Source of the DNA: Intrasporangium sp.
Lineage (GTDB): Bacteria; Actinomycetota; Actinomycetes; Actinomycetales; Dermatophilaceae
Direction of reading: 5' to 3'
NCBI RefSeq assembly: GCF_030452765.1
Contig: NZ_JAKDLO010000008.1
Span: 1-48,355, forward strand
Length of the DNA stretch: 48,355 nt
Shown: piece after piece, positions 1 through 8,010 of the stretch
How the letters are laid out: each line of letters begins with the position of its first letter
Numbering within the stretch: the stretch's first letter is position 1
Made by a program: the position numbers and the translations under genes
Notes under the pieces: model-generated
The model's input: the letters and a program-made list of their open reading frames with translations, nothing else
Told to the model about the DNA's origin: nothing
Databases searched by the model: none

Positions 1-67
1 GACCTCCCACCCAGGCAATAGTCTAGTTCGAGGGATCGGCTCAATCTGGCGGAACGCGCGGCTTGCG

Positions 68-141
68 TGGACGTGAAGGGACTCGAACCCCTGGCCTCTC
101 GCGTGTGAAGCGAACGCTCTAACCAACTGAGCTACACGTCC
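68..141 (-). tRNA. tRNA-Val (anticodon CAC)
   Basis: Read on the reverse strand this folds as a complete 74-nt cloverleaf. It has a 7-bp acceptor stem GGACGTG/CACGTCC, a D-arm with AGCTCAGTTGGTTAGAGC, an anticodon loop TTCACAC giving CAC, and a T-loop TTCGAGT. The discriminator is A and no CCA is encoded. It lies alone on the reverse strand, downstream of the pab operon. Confidence 0.95.
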
Positions 142-146
142 AGGAT

Positions 147-165
147 GTCGCCCTTGTGGGGCGAC
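147..165 (-). terminator. Hairpin, candidate terminator after the PGPGW gene
   Basis: A perfect 7-bp stem GTCGCCC/GGGCGAC with a 5-nt loop lies between the end of the PGPGW gene and the tRNA-Val gene. It has no T-tract, which is common for high-G+C actinobacterial terminators. It could equally be part of the tRNA promoter region. Confidence 0.35.
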
Positions 166-234
166 GGGGGAACACTATCCAATGACCCGCGTCCGCTGGT
201 AATCCGCCCACCGGCCGGACCCCGCCCGGCCAGC

Positions 235-717
235 TCAGGCGACGCCCGGCACCTGCCGCAGGGGGTCGGCCATCCAGCCCGGCAGGAAGCCCGGCACCCC
301 GGTGAGCGCGAAGAGTCCCCAGAAGATCGCCAGCACGAGCAGCAGCGTCGCGAACGCGACGAGCCCGCGCACCCAGACCGGCTGTGCCATGACCCAGTCG
401 TTCCACCGGCCCACCTGGCGCCGGGCGAACATGAGGATCCGCTGGGCGAACTCGAACTCGCTGGCCAGGATCATCAGGCCGAAGAAGACAATGAGCCAGC
501 CGGGCCCGGGCGCCGGGACCATGACGAGGCCGGCGACCGTGACGAGGCCGCCCACGATGCCGACGACGGACCGCCAGGCAAGATGCGTGGCCCGGTTGCG
601 GCGTAGCCTGGCTCGCCAGGCCCACCGGTCCTCATGGGCGTCGAGGGTGATGTTCTCGTCGGAGTAGTCCACGCCGTCGGGTCGCTTCGACCCTGCCGAG
701 GACCTCTTCTCGCTCAC
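235..717 (-). CDS. PGPGW-motif (TIGR02611-type) small membrane protein
   Basis: A 160-residue protein with a charged N-terminus, then hydrophobic segments at about residues 48-65, 74-92 and 116-142. Between the first two lies PAPGPGWLIVFFG, the signature of the actinobacterial PGPGW (TIGR02611) family of putative transmembrane proteins. No biochemical role is known. The GTG start overlaps the pabC stop by 4 bp (GTGA), so it is probably the last cistron of the LigD-pabB-pabC transcript. That association may be only positional. Confidence 0.8.
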   Translation of the reverse strand: MSEKRSSAGSKRPDGVDYSDENITLDAHEDRWAWRARLRRNRATHLAWRSVVGIVGGLVTVAGLVMVPAPGPGWLIVFFGLMILASEFEFAQRILMFARRQVGRWNDWVMAQPVWVRGLVAFATLLLVLAIFWGLFALTGVPGFLPGWMADPLRQVPGVA

Positions 718-1559
718 GGGTCGAGGTCTCGCGCGGCGTTGGCGCGGAAGATCTGCTGCAGCCGGGTCGTGACGGGCCGCTCACTCGGCAGCGCCCGGCC
801 GTCGACAGCGTGTACGGGCAGGATGTCCTTGGTCGTGCTCGTGATGAAGACCTCGTCCGCGTCGCCCAGGACGCTGAGTGGCAGTGCGGTCTCCTGCGCC
901 GGTATGCCGCTCTGACCCGCCCACTCGATCGTCAGCTCGCGCGTGATGCCGAGAAGCGGGCCGGACTGCGCCGGTGGCGTCAGCACCACGCCGTCGCGCA
1001 CGACGAAGATGTTGCTGCCGGTGCATTCGCACAGCTCGCCCCGGGTGTTGGCGAAGACGGCCTCGATGCCACCGCGCTGCTTGGCGTAGGCGAGCGCGAC
1101 GACGTTCTCGGCATACGAGGTCGTCTTGAGCCCGGCGACGGCGGACCGCTCGTTACGGGTCCATGGCACGAGCACGAGCGCGCCCGAGCCGGGCGGGCGG
1201 GGCTGCGGTCCGGCCAGCACGATGTAGGTGGGCTGGGCTGCCAGCCGGTCGGATCCGAGTGGCCCCGGACCGCCGGTCACGCTGTAGCGCAGCCGCCCGA
1301 AGTCGAGCTCGTGGCCGTCGAGGACCGCCGCGATCCCCTCGCCCAGCAGGTCCAGGTCGACGTCCGGGAGGCCGAGCCCGGCCGCCGAGCGGCGCAGCCG
1401 GGCATGGTGCCGACGTAGCGCGAAGGCCTTCCCCTGCTCGACCTTCACCGTCTCGAACACGCCGTCGCCCACGGTGACCCCATGGTCGAGCGCGGACAGG
1501 ACCGGCGCGTCCGGCTCCACGAGCCGGCCGTTCACCCAGACCCTGATCCCACCGCTCAT
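714..1559 (-). CDS. pabC: Aminodeoxychorismate lyase (class IV PLP enzyme)
   Basis: A 281-residue fold-type IV pyridoxal-phosphate enzyme. The N-terminal WVNGRLVEPDAPVLSALDHG and the GDGVFETVKV stretch are typical of the family. The Schiff-base lysine lies in GLKTTSYAENV, and the cofactor-phosphate region is ELCECTGSNIFVV. Next to pabB the best assignment is 4-amino-4-deoxychorismate lyase, which makes p-aminobenzoate and pyruvate for folate synthesis. A branched-chain or D-amino acid aminotransferase is the alternative. The reading frame is open much further upstream, but the ATG at 1559 is preceded by GAGAGGAG and aligns with the family start. It ends in a 4-bp overlap with the PGPGW gene and carries one GTATGCCGCT site, encoding Ser-Gly-Ile with a rare ATA codon. 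Confidence 0.85.
   Translation of the reverse strand: MSGGIRVWVNGRLVEPDAPVLSALDHGVTVGDGVFETVKVEQGKAFALRRHHARLRRSAAGLGLPDVDLDLLGEGIAAVLDGHELDFGRLRYSVTGGPGPLGSDRLAAQPTYIVLAGPQPRPPGSGALVLVPWTRNERSAVAGLKTTSYAENVVALAYAKQRGGIEAVFANTRGELCECTGSNIFVVRDGVVLTPPAQSGPLLGITRELTIEWAGQSGIPAQETALPLSVLGDADEVFITSTTKDILPVHAVDGRALPSERPVTTRLQQIFRANAARDLDP
902..911 (+). repeat. First of 17 dispersed GTATGCCGC(T) sites
   Basis: The 10-mer GTATGCCGCT is exact at 902-911, 2374-2383, 8033-8042, 10568-10577, 20324-20333, 24626-24635, 31062-31071, 36750-36759 and 44601-44610 on the plus strand. It is exact at 6445-6454, 8015-8024 and 25385-25394 on the minus strand. The 9-base core GTATGCCGC also occurs at 35203-35211 (plus) and at 2697-2705, 10549-10557, 18277-18285 and 36140-36148 (minus). 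Twelve sites are inside genes, in varying frames. The other five are intergenic. None lies in the transposon end or between 10.6 and 18.2 kb. Confidence 0.85.
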
Positions 1560-1584
1560 CCGTCCACTCCTCTCGCTGCCCACG

Positions 1585-2712
1585 TCACCCGGACACCCTG
1601 CCCGATGCCAGTCCGACGAGTCGACCCGCCTTGAGCTGGGTCTCGCGCCACTCCCGCTGCGGGTCGGAGTGCCACGTGATCCCGGCACCGGTGCCGAAAC
1701 GCAGCCACCGCCGACCGTCTCGACCATCCTCTGCCCAGAACGTCCGGATCCCCACCGCGAGTTCCGCCTCACCTCGCTCGGCGTCGATCCAGCCGATCGC
1801 TCCGCAGTAGGGTCCACGGGGGGTCGGCTCGAGGTCACGGATCGCGGCAAGGGCACTCGACTTGGGCGCCCCGGACACGGACCCCGGCGGAAAGGTCGCG
1901 GCGACGATGTCAGCCCACGATGTGCCAGGGCGCAGCCGCCCGCACACCCTCGACACGAGGTGGACCAGACCCGGATGCTGCTCGACGGCGCACAGGGCCT
2001 CGACCGAGACGCTGCCGGGCCGGCACACGCGGCACAGGTCGTTGCGCATGAGGTCGACGATCATGACGTTCTCGGCGTGGTCCTTGTCCAGCAGGTCGTC
2101 AGGGATGACCGCAGTGCCCTTGATCGGGCGGGTCTCGAGGCGGTCGCCCCGACGGGCCAGGAACAGCTCGGGCGATGCGCTGACGACGTCGAGCCCGGCC
2201 GCCGCACAGCGCACCCGTGCGCCGTACGGAGACGGGTTTCCTTGGCGCACCAGCAGATCGAGCGCGTCGAGATCGGCGTCGTGGTCGATCCGGTGCGAGA
2301 GCACTCGGCAGACGTTGACCTGGTAGACCGTGCCCGCGGCGATCCGCTCGCGCACCTCCCCCACAGCCGTGACGTATGCCGCTCGCCCCAGGCTCGTGTG
2401 CCACCGCCCGGTCAGCGGCGCCCAGTCAGTGCGGTGCAGGTCCGGTGGCACTCGTTGGCGCGTCGACTGCGGCGGCGACGCCGAGGCCACCTCGGCGTAC
2501 CGCACCGCCACCACCGCTCCCTCGAAGCTCGCCACGACCGCCCAGAACCCCTCCTTCTCGACCGCCTCGAGGGCGTCGGGGCCAGTGCGCACCTCGAGCA
2601 CGCCGCGGGCCGACCGGCCCCGGAAGCGGGCGTGGTCGACCCGGTCCTCCGGGAGGTCGCCGGGCGGGGCCGCACCGGCCCTGCGGAGGCGAGTGGGCGG
2701 CATACGGGTCAT
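1585..2712 (-). CDS. pabB: Aminodeoxychorismate synthase component I
   Basis: A 375-residue chorismate-binding enzyme of the TrpE/PabB family. The C-terminal catalytic half carries RPIKGTAVIP, where the lysine typical of aminodeoxychorismate synthase replaces the alanine of anthranilate synthase. It is followed by HAENVMIVDLMRNDL and FPPGSVSGAPK, the magnesium- and chorismate-binding motifs. The protein would aminate chorismate with ammonia supplied by a PabA glutaminase. No PabA domain is fused or adjacent, so the glutaminase (perhaps shared with tryptophan synthesis) must be elsewhere. The ATG overlaps the stop of the polymerase gene upstream by 4 bp (ATGA), implying translational coupling. 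The frame stays open into that gene, which is not coding in this frame. pabC follows after 25 bp. Confidence 0.87.
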   Translation of the reverse strand: MTRMPPTRLRRAGAAPPGDLPEDRVDHARFRGRSARGVLEVRTGPDALEAVEKEGFWAVVASFEGAVVAVRYAEVASASPPQSTRQRVPPDLHRTDWAPLTGRWHTSLGRAAYVTAVGEVRERIAAGTVYQVNVCRVLSHRIDHDADLDALDLLVRQGNPSPYGARVRCAAAGLDVVSASPELFLARRGDRLETRPIKGTAVIPDDLLDKDHAENVMIVDLMRNDLCRVCRPGSVSVEALCAVEQHPGLVHLVSRVCGRLRPGTSWADIVAATFPPGSVSGAPKSSALAAIRDLEPTPRGPYCGAIGWIDAERGEAELAVGIRTFWAEDGRDGRRWLRFGTGAGITWHSDPQREWRETQLKAGRLVGLASGRVSG

Positions 2713-3671
2713 TGGTCGTCCGGCTCGGTCTGCCCATCTCGCTCGTCGCGGTCGGCCCACTCGATCAGCGGGGCGATGTCGAAGGCCGCCTCGTCGATCC
2801 CCGCGTGCAGGTCGCCGAGCCGGGCGAACCGCTCGGGCATCGTCGCGATCGTGAAGTCGTCCGGCTCCACGTCGTCGACCTCGTCCCAGGCGACGGGGGC
2901 CGAGACCGTCCCGCGAGCGTTGCCGCGGACGCTGTAGGCCGCCGCCATCGTGTGGTCGCGCGCGTTCTGGTTGTAGTCGACGAACAGGTCGGTCGGGGCA
3001 CGGTCCTTGCGCCACCACGTCGTGGTGACCTCATCTGGCAGGCGGCGCTCGACCTCACGGGCGAACGCCAGAGCGGCCCGGCGCACCACCTTGAAGCCGT
3101 GCTCCTGACTGATCCGGACATAGACGTGCATGCCCCGGCCCCCGGAGGTCTTGGGCCAGCCGACGGCACCGAGCTCGTCCAGGACCTCGTGTGAGACGTG
3201 GGCGGCCCGGCGCACAGTGGAGAACGAGCACTGCGGCATCGGGTCGAGGTCGATTCGCCACTCGTCGGGCAGCTCCGGCTCGGGCCGACGCGAGTTCCAC
3301 GGGTGGAACTCGACCGTCGACATCTGCACCGCCCAGATGACGTCGGCGAGCTTGGTGACGCACAGCTCGTCGGCGTGCAGCCCGTAGCGCGGGAAGTGGA
3401 GCCGGACCGTCTCGACCCACGGCGGGGCGCCGGCAGGCAGCCGCTTCTGGTGGACCTTCTCGCCGTCGACGCCCTTCGGGAACCGGTGCAGCATGCAGGG
3501 TCGGTCGCGCAGCGCCCGGACGATCCCGTCCCCGACGGCGAGGTAGTAGTCGGCCAGGTCTCGCTTGGTCTCGCCCCGCTCGGAGAAGTAGACACGGTCG
3601 GGGTTCGTGAGGCGCACGTCGTAGCCGTCGACGTCGAGCTCGATCGCGGGGGTCCTGCTCGCGGCGGCCAT
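2709..3671 (-). CDS. Stand-alone LigD-type polymerase/primase domain protein
   Basis: A 320-residue archaeo-eukaryotic primase-type polymerase domain, as in the polymerase module of bacterial LigD. In order it shows the N-terminal LTNPDRVYFSERGETKRDL, the metal-binding pair in RIDLDPMPQ (about residue 141), the nucleotide-binding KTSGGRGMHVYVRI and the third carboxylate in DLFVDYNQNARDH. Nuclease and ligase domains are absent, matching the mycobacterial PolD1/PolD2 type. Such enzymes extend or gap-fill DNA ends, often adding ribonucleotides, with Ku-dependent end joining or base-excision repair. The ATG at 3671 was chosen because the family alignment begins about there; the frame is open 33 codons further. 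Coupling to pabB looks incidental. Confidence 0.88.
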   Translation of the reverse strand: MAAASRTPAIELDVDGYDVRLTNPDRVYFSERGETKRDLADYYLAVGDGIVRALRDRPCMLHRFPKGVDGEKVHQKRLPAGAPPWVETVRLHFPRYGLHADELCVTKLADVIWAVQMSTVEFHPWNSRRPEPELPDEWRIDLDPMPQCSFSTVRRAAHVSHEVLDELGAVGWPKTSGGRGMHVYVRISQEHGFKVVRRAALAFAREVERRLPDEVTTTWWRKDRAPTDLFVDYNQNARDHTMAAAYSVRGNARGTVSAPVAWDEVDDVEPDDFTIATMPERFARLGDLHAGIDEAAFDIAPLIEWADRDERDGQTEPDDQ

Positions 3672-3798
3672 GCTCCGATTGCACCACACGGATCGGACGA
3701 TCAGACCGAGCGGGTGGTGATGCTGGGCCGGTCGTCGCCGCGAAACCCGGCGGCGTTCCGGGGCGCGCACTCCCCCGCCGGGCCGCTAAGGTCTGGCC

Positions 3799-5040
3799 AT
3801 GAGCGGGAAGCCGATCACGGCAGCGTTCGTCGCGCCATACCTGCTGGAGGCCACCACGCGTTTCGTGGCCACGGCTGCTCAACTGCCGGGTGTGCGCCTC
3901 GGGCTGGTCACCTGCGACCCGGTGGACCGGCTACCGCCTGTGCTCAAGGAGCACGTCGCGGCGCACTGGCGCATCGACGACGCCCTCGATGCCCAACAGA
4001 TCCTCGACGCGGTCCGCGGGCTGAGCGGGCAGCTCGGGCGGGTCGAGCGGCTCGTCGCGGCGCTCGAGGAGCTGCAGGTGCCCGTCGGGCAGGTCCGCGA
4101 GGCGCTGGGCATCCCCGGGATGGACCACGAGACCGCCCTCAACGTGCGGGACAAGGCCAGGATGAAGACGGTGCTTCGCAACGCCGGGATCCCGTGCGCG
4201 CGCCATCGCCTCGTCGCCTCGCCGGAGGCGGCGATGGACTTCGCCGAAGAGGTGGGGTTCCCGCTCGTGCTCAAGCCGCCCGCCGGTGCCGGGGCTCGGG
4301 CGACCTACCGGCTCGATGGCCCCGACGACCTGCGCAGCTGGCTTGCCGTCGACCCGCCACATGGTGCTGCGCCCGGCCTGCTCGAGGAGTTCCTCGTCGG
4401 CGACGAGCACAGCTTCGACAGCATCACCCTGAACGGCCAGACCATCTTCTGGTCGATCTCCGACTACCTCCCGCCGCCCCTGACCGTGCTTCGCAACCCA
4501 TGGATCCAGTGGAGCGTGCTGCTGCCGCGCGAGATAGACACGCCCGAGTACGGCGAGATCGGCCGGGTCGGTCCGGCCGCGCTGCGCGCTCTCGGCGTGC
4601 GCGATGCCTTGACGCACATGGAGTGGTTCCGCCGGCCGGACGGGTCGGTAGCCGTCTCCGAGGTGGCGGCCAGACCGCCCGGCGCCCAGATCACCTCGAT
4701 GATCGGCTACGCGCACGGCGTCGACTTCTATCGGGTCTGGACCGAGCTCGTGCTGCTCGACTCCTTCACCCCGCTGCGGCGGGACTACGCCGCAGGGACG
4801 GTCTACCTGCGTGGGCAAGGCCGGGGGCGGGTCCGGGCGGTGCACGGTATCGAGCAGCTGCAACGCGAGATCGGTGACCTCGTCGTCGAGTCCCGGCTGC
4901 CGCAGCCGGGGCAGCCAGCATCGTCGTCGTACGAGGGAGAGGGCTTCATCATCGTGCGCCACCCCGAGACGCGCGTCGTGCGTGAGGCCCTCGCGCGCAT
5001 CCTGAGCACGGTCCGGGTCGAGCTTGCCGAGGAGCAGTAG
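3799..5040 (+). CDS. ATP-grasp ligase of unknown substrate (first of a tandem pair)
   Basis: A 413-residue ATP-grasp enzyme. Residues 1-120 form a Rossmann-like pre-domain. The ATP-grasp core shows the lysine-containing FPLVLKPPAGAGARATY (about 153-169), the adenine-side acids in LEEFLVGDEHSFDS, HMEWFRRPDG, and the metal-binding SEVAARPPGAQ. The organisation resembles the carboxylate-amine/thiol ligase branch (PurK/PurT/CarB-like), which activates a carboxylate as an acyl phosphate. The substrate cannot be read from sequence. The next gene is a diverged paralogue starting on the last base of this stop codon. The promoter presumably lies in the 127-bp divergent gap to the polymerase gene. Confidence 0.82.
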   Translation: MSGKPITAAFVAPYLLEATTRFVATAAQLPGVRLGLVTCDPVDRLPPVLKEHVAAHWRIDDALDAQQILDAVRGLSGQLGRVERLVAALEELQVPVGQVREALGIPGMDHETALNVRDKARMKTVLRNAGIPCARHRLVASPEAAMDFAEEVGFPLVLKPPAGAGARATYRLDGPDDLRSWLAVDPPHGAAPGLLEEFLVGDEHSFDSITLNGQTIFWSISDYLPPPLTVLRNPWIQWSVLLPREIDTPEYGEIGRVGPAALRALGVRDALTHMEWFRRPDGSVAVSEVAARPPGAQITSMIGYAHGVDFYRVWTELVLLDSFTPLRRDYAAGTVYLRGQGRGRVRAVHGIEQLQREIGDLVVESRLPQPGQPASSSYEGEGFIIVRHPETRVVREALARILSTVRVELAEEQ

Positions 5041-6254
5041 TGAACATCGTCATGATCTCGCCCGGTTACCCGCCGGAGATGGGCTACTTCACCCGGGCCC
5101 TGGCCCAGACCGGCGCGACCGTCATCGGCGTCGGCGACCAGGGTGGCGACTCGCGCCCGCGTGCGCCCCGCGCGGGCCTCACGCACTACGAACGGGTCTC
5201 ACTGGCGGACGAGGGCTCGGTGCTCGCGGCCCTGCAAGGACTGGCCCGACACGTCTCCTTCGACCGGGTCGAGTGCCTGTGGGAGCCGTACATGCTCCTG
5301 GCCGCGCGCATCCGTGAAGCGTTCGGAGTGCCGGGGATGACCGTCGAGCAGACGATCCCTTTCCGGGACAAGGAGGTCATGAAGCAGGTCCTGGATGCCG
5401 CCGGGATCCGCACCCCGCGGCACGCCAAGGCACGCACCGTGGCCGAGGTGTGGGAGGCAGCCGAGCGCATCGGCTTCCCGCTGGTCGTCAAGCCGATCGC
5501 CGGGGCCGGGTCGGCCGACACCTACCGGGTCGACTCCTTCGACGACCTCGGCCACGTGCTGCCCGCAATCCGGCACGTCCGCCGGGTCAGCGTCGAGGAG
5601 TTCATCGAGGCCGAGGAGTTCACCTACGACACGATCTGCGCCGGCGGTGAGGTCCTCGTCGACAACATCTCCTGGTACCGGCCGCGACCACTGCAGGGGC
5701 GCAGCCACGAATGGATCACCCCGGTGACACTCGCCCTGCGCGACACGCATCAGCCGAGCCTCCTGCCGGGTCGCGAGATGGGGGCCAAGGTGCTCTCGGC
5801 CCTCGGTTTCCAGACCGGCTTCACGCACATGGAGTGGTATCTCAAGTCCGACGGTGAAGCCGTGTTCGGCGAGATCGGTGCGAGGGCGCCCGGCGCGCGC
5901 AGCGTCGACATCATGAACTACGCGACGGACGCCGACTTCTTCCTCGCCTGGGCCCAGGCCGTGGTCCATGGTCAGGTGCGCCAGCAGATCGAGCGCCGCT
6001 ACAACGCGGCCACCCTGTTCAAGCGGGCCCAGGGCTCAGGCCGGATCACCCGCATCGAGGGGCTGGAGTCCCTGCTGGCCCGCTACGGCCCGCACGTCTG
6101 CGTCGTCGACCTGCTGCCCATCGGGGCGCACCGGCGGGACTGGCGCGCCACGCTGCTCTCGGACGGCATGGTCATCGTGCGCCACCCGGATCTCGACACG
6201 ACCGTGGAGATGTGCGACCGTTTCGGCACCGACCTGCAGCTCTACGCGGAGTAG
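5040..6254 (+). CDS. ATP-grasp ligase of unknown substrate (second of a tandem pair)
   Basis: A 404-residue paralogue of the preceding gene. It repeats the architecture: pre-domain, RDKEVMKQVLDAAGI, FPLVVKPIAGAGSADTYRV, SVEEFIEAEEFTYDT, HMEWYLKSDGEAVFGEIG and ARAPGARSVDIMNYATDADF. The GTG start shares one base with the preceding TAG (TAGTG), after GAGGAG in the end of gene one, so the two are made together and may form a heterodimer or act in sequence. Both keep the metal-binding acids, so neither looks like a dead partner. The pathway is unknown and no carrier protein, transporter or tailoring gene lies beside them. Confidence 0.82.
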   Translation: MNIVMISPGYPPEMGYFTRALAQTGATVIGVGDQGGDSRPRAPRAGLTHYERVSLADEGSVLAALQGLARHVSFDRVECLWEPYMLLAARIREAFGVPGMTVEQTIPFRDKEVMKQVLDAAGIRTPRHAKARTVAEVWEAAERIGFPLVVKPIAGAGSADTYRVDSFDDLGHVLPAIRHVRRVSVEEFIEAEEFTYDTICAGGEVLVDNISWYRPRPLQGRSHEWITPVTLALRDTHQPSLLPGREMGAKVLSALGFQTGFTHMEWYLKSDGEAVFGEIGARAPGARSVDIMNYATDADFFLAWAQAVVHGQVRQQIERRYNAATLFKRAQGSGRITRIEGLESLLARYGPHVCVVDLLPIGAHRRDWRATLLSDGMVIVRHPDLDTTVEMCDRFGTDLQLYAE

Positions 6255-6259
6255 CACGG

Positions 6260-6280
6260 GCCCGAGGCGCCGCCTCGGGC
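6260..6280. terminator. Bidirectional hairpin terminator
   Basis: A perfect 9-bp stem GCCCGAGGC/GCCTCGGGC with a 3-nt loop fills the 36-bp gap between the convergent second ATP-grasp gene and the HxlR gene. It suits both directions. Confidence 0.75.
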
Positions 6281-6290
6281 GCGCCAAGAC

Positions 6291-6965
6291 TCAGCGAGCC
6301 GCTGCCAGGGTCGCCATGGCGGACTGCCCGATCCACTCGGGCAGTCCGCGCCGCGCGGGGGACGAGCCCGCGACGACCAGGTCGCCCCGGCCCTCGGCGC
6401 TGTGCCACCGCTCCTCACCGCGCCAGATCCGCGCGAGCAGGCGCAGCGGCATACGGGCTGTGGCGGTGACCTCGTATCCCGGATCCGCGTCGCACACGTC
6501 CACGTCCTCGCCGGTCACGACCAGCCACCAACGCGAGCTGCGCACCGGCACGTCCGGGAACTCGAACGCGACGACCGTCCGCTCCCGAGGCCAGCGGTCG
6601 ACGGGGATGGTGCGCTGGATGTCCCAGAACAGCAGGTGCGGGTCGAGGTCCTCGTCACCGAGCTCGGGGATCCACCGAAGCCCCCACAGGCCGAGGGCGT
6701 TGACGACATCGAGCAGGTCGGTGCCGGACTTCGTCAGCGTGTAGCCGGTGCGCGACGCGTCGACCTGCCGGTGCACGATGCCGGCGCGCTCCAAGGAGCG
6801 AAGTCGCTTGGAGAGCAAGGCCGGTGACATCTTCGGCACGCCGCGGCGCAGCTCGTTGAAGTGGGTGCTGCCGAGCAGCATCTCTCGCACGATGAGCAGG
6901 GTCCAGCGCTCGTCGAGCACCTCCATCGCCTTGGCGACAGGACAGAACTGGCCGTAGGACGTCAT
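6291..6965 (-). CDS. HxlR-family winged-helix regulator with C-terminal extension
   Basis: A 224-residue protein. Residues about 1-100 are a HxlR winged helix with the family landmarks CPVAKAMEVLDERWTLLIVRE, GSTHFNELRRGVPKMSP and LLSKRLRSLERAGIV. The C-terminal 110 residues resemble the SCP2-like extension found in some HxlR regulators and may bind a hydrophobic ligand. Of several in-frame starts, the ATG at 6965 is best placed behind GGGAGGTGG. The gene is divergent from a methyltransferase, with an interrupted palindrome between them, so it probably represses itself and that gene. Confidence 0.85.
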   Translation of the reverse strand: MTSYGQFCPVAKAMEVLDERWTLLIVREMLLGSTHFNELRRGVPKMSPALLSKRLRSLERAGIVHRQVDASRTGYTLTKSGTDLLDVVNALGLWGLRWIPELGDEDLDPHLLFWDIQRTIPVDRWPRERTVVAFEFPDVPVRSSRWWLVVTGEDVDVCDADPGYEVTATARMPLRLLARIWRGEERWHSAEGRGDLVVAGSSPARRGLPEWIGQSAMATLAAAR

Positions 6966-6983
6966 CGTCACCACCTCCCACGT

Positions 6984-7011
6984 TCAGGAAACTCCCGCTG
7001 GGAGCCCCTGA
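6984..7011. promoter_or_regulatory. Interrupted palindrome, candidate HxlR operator
   Basis: Nested arms TCAGG...CCTGA (6984-6988 and 7007-7011) and CTCCC...GGGAG (6992-6996 and 7000-7004) form a near-symmetric 28-bp site. It begins 18 bp upstream of the HxlR ATG, in the divergent gap to the methyltransferase. The position fits a dimeric winged-helix operator controlling both genes. Confidence 0.5.
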
Positions 7012-7142
7012 CAAGAGGATTGCAGTACAGAACCGATACCGGCCGCGCTACACAACCGGCACTGGAGGTGCTCCCGGCGGCGAGCCGAGGATTGGGTCAC
7101 CGGGAATCACCAAAGGATCCCACCACTCCCAAGGAGAGCACC

Positions 7143-7988
7143 ATGACCCAACAGGCCACCACCGCAACCGATGACCTGGCCGCCGCCGACCGCGAGCTCA
7201 AGGCCAAGCACCGCGGCATGTGGGCGCTCGGCAACTACCCGGCCGTCGCCAGCGACATCATCCCGAGCATGGGACCCGTGCTCGTCGCGGCCGCCGGGAT
7301 CGGCCCGGGCACCCGCGTCCTCGATGTCGCCGCCGGCTCGGGCAACGTCGCCGTACCCGCCGCGCTGGCCGGCGCCGAGGTCATCGCCAGCGACCTCACC
7401 CCGGACCTCCTCGCCGCAGGTCGCTGGGCCGCCCAGGCTGCCGGGGCGAACCTCACGTGGCAGGAGGCCGACGTCGAAGCCCTCCCGTACGCCGACGGCC
7501 AGTTCGACGCGGTCGTCTCGAGCGTCGGCATCATGTTCGCGCCGCACCACCAGCGCGCCGCCGACGAGACCCTGCGCGTCACCCGGCCCGGCGGCACGAT
7601 CGCGATCGCGAGCTGGACGCCGCAGGGCTTCATCGGGCAGATGTTCGCGACGATGAAGCCGTATGTCGCCCCCCCGCCACCCGGCGCGCAGCCGGCCCCG
7701 CTGTGGGGCAGCGAGGACCACGTCCGCGAGCTGTTCGGCGACCGGGTCACCGGGCTCACGTTCGAGCGACGGGACATCGTCGTCGACCACTTCGACACCG
7801 GTGCCGAGTTCCGCGACTACTTCAAGGACAACTACGGCCCGACGATCGCGGCCTACCGGGGGTTGTCCGACTCTCCCGACCGGGCCGCCTCGCTCGATGC
7901 CGAGCTCGCCGCACTCGGCGACCGCGGTCTCGACCCGAACGGCACGATGCGCTGGGAGTACCTGGTCGTCACTGCGCACAAGGCATAG
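7143..7988 (+). CDS. Class I SAM-dependent methyltransferase
   Basis: A 281-residue Rossmann methyltransferase. SAM-binding motif I is VLDVAAGSGNVAVPAAL (about residues 60-76). It is followed by the acidic VIASDLTP, the ADVEALPYADGQFDAVVSS motif of UbiE/MenG-like enzymes, and the post-motif VTRPGGTIAIASWTP. The substrate is unknown. The C-terminal half shows no other recognisable domain. The ATG follows AAGGAG at good spacing. Its divergent HxlR neighbour and the shared palindrome suggest induction by a small molecule that the enzyme may methylate. A motif-based hairpin terminator follows directly. Confidence 0.85.
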   Translation: MTQQATTATDDLAAADRELKAKHRGMWALGNYPAVASDIIPSMGPVLVAAAGIGPGTRVLDVAAGSGNVAVPAALAGAEVIASDLTPDLLAAGRWAAQAAGANLTWQEADVEALPYADGQFDAVVSSVGIMFAPHHQRAADETLRVTRPGGTIAIASWTPQGFIGQMFATMKPYVAPPPPGAQPAPLWGSEDHVRELFGDRVTGLTFERRDIVVDHFDTGAEFRDYFKDNYGPTIAAYRGLSDSPDRAASLDAELAALGDRGLDPNGTMRWEYLVVTAHKA

Positions 7989-8010
7989 CGCGGCGGGCAC
8001 CATCACGCCC

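Noticed and set aside
1474-2937. Long forward open frame (487 codons) opposite pabC/pabB
   Set aside because: It is antisense to clear family members and its translation is Arg/Pro/Gly-rich without domains, the usual shadow in high-G+C DNA.
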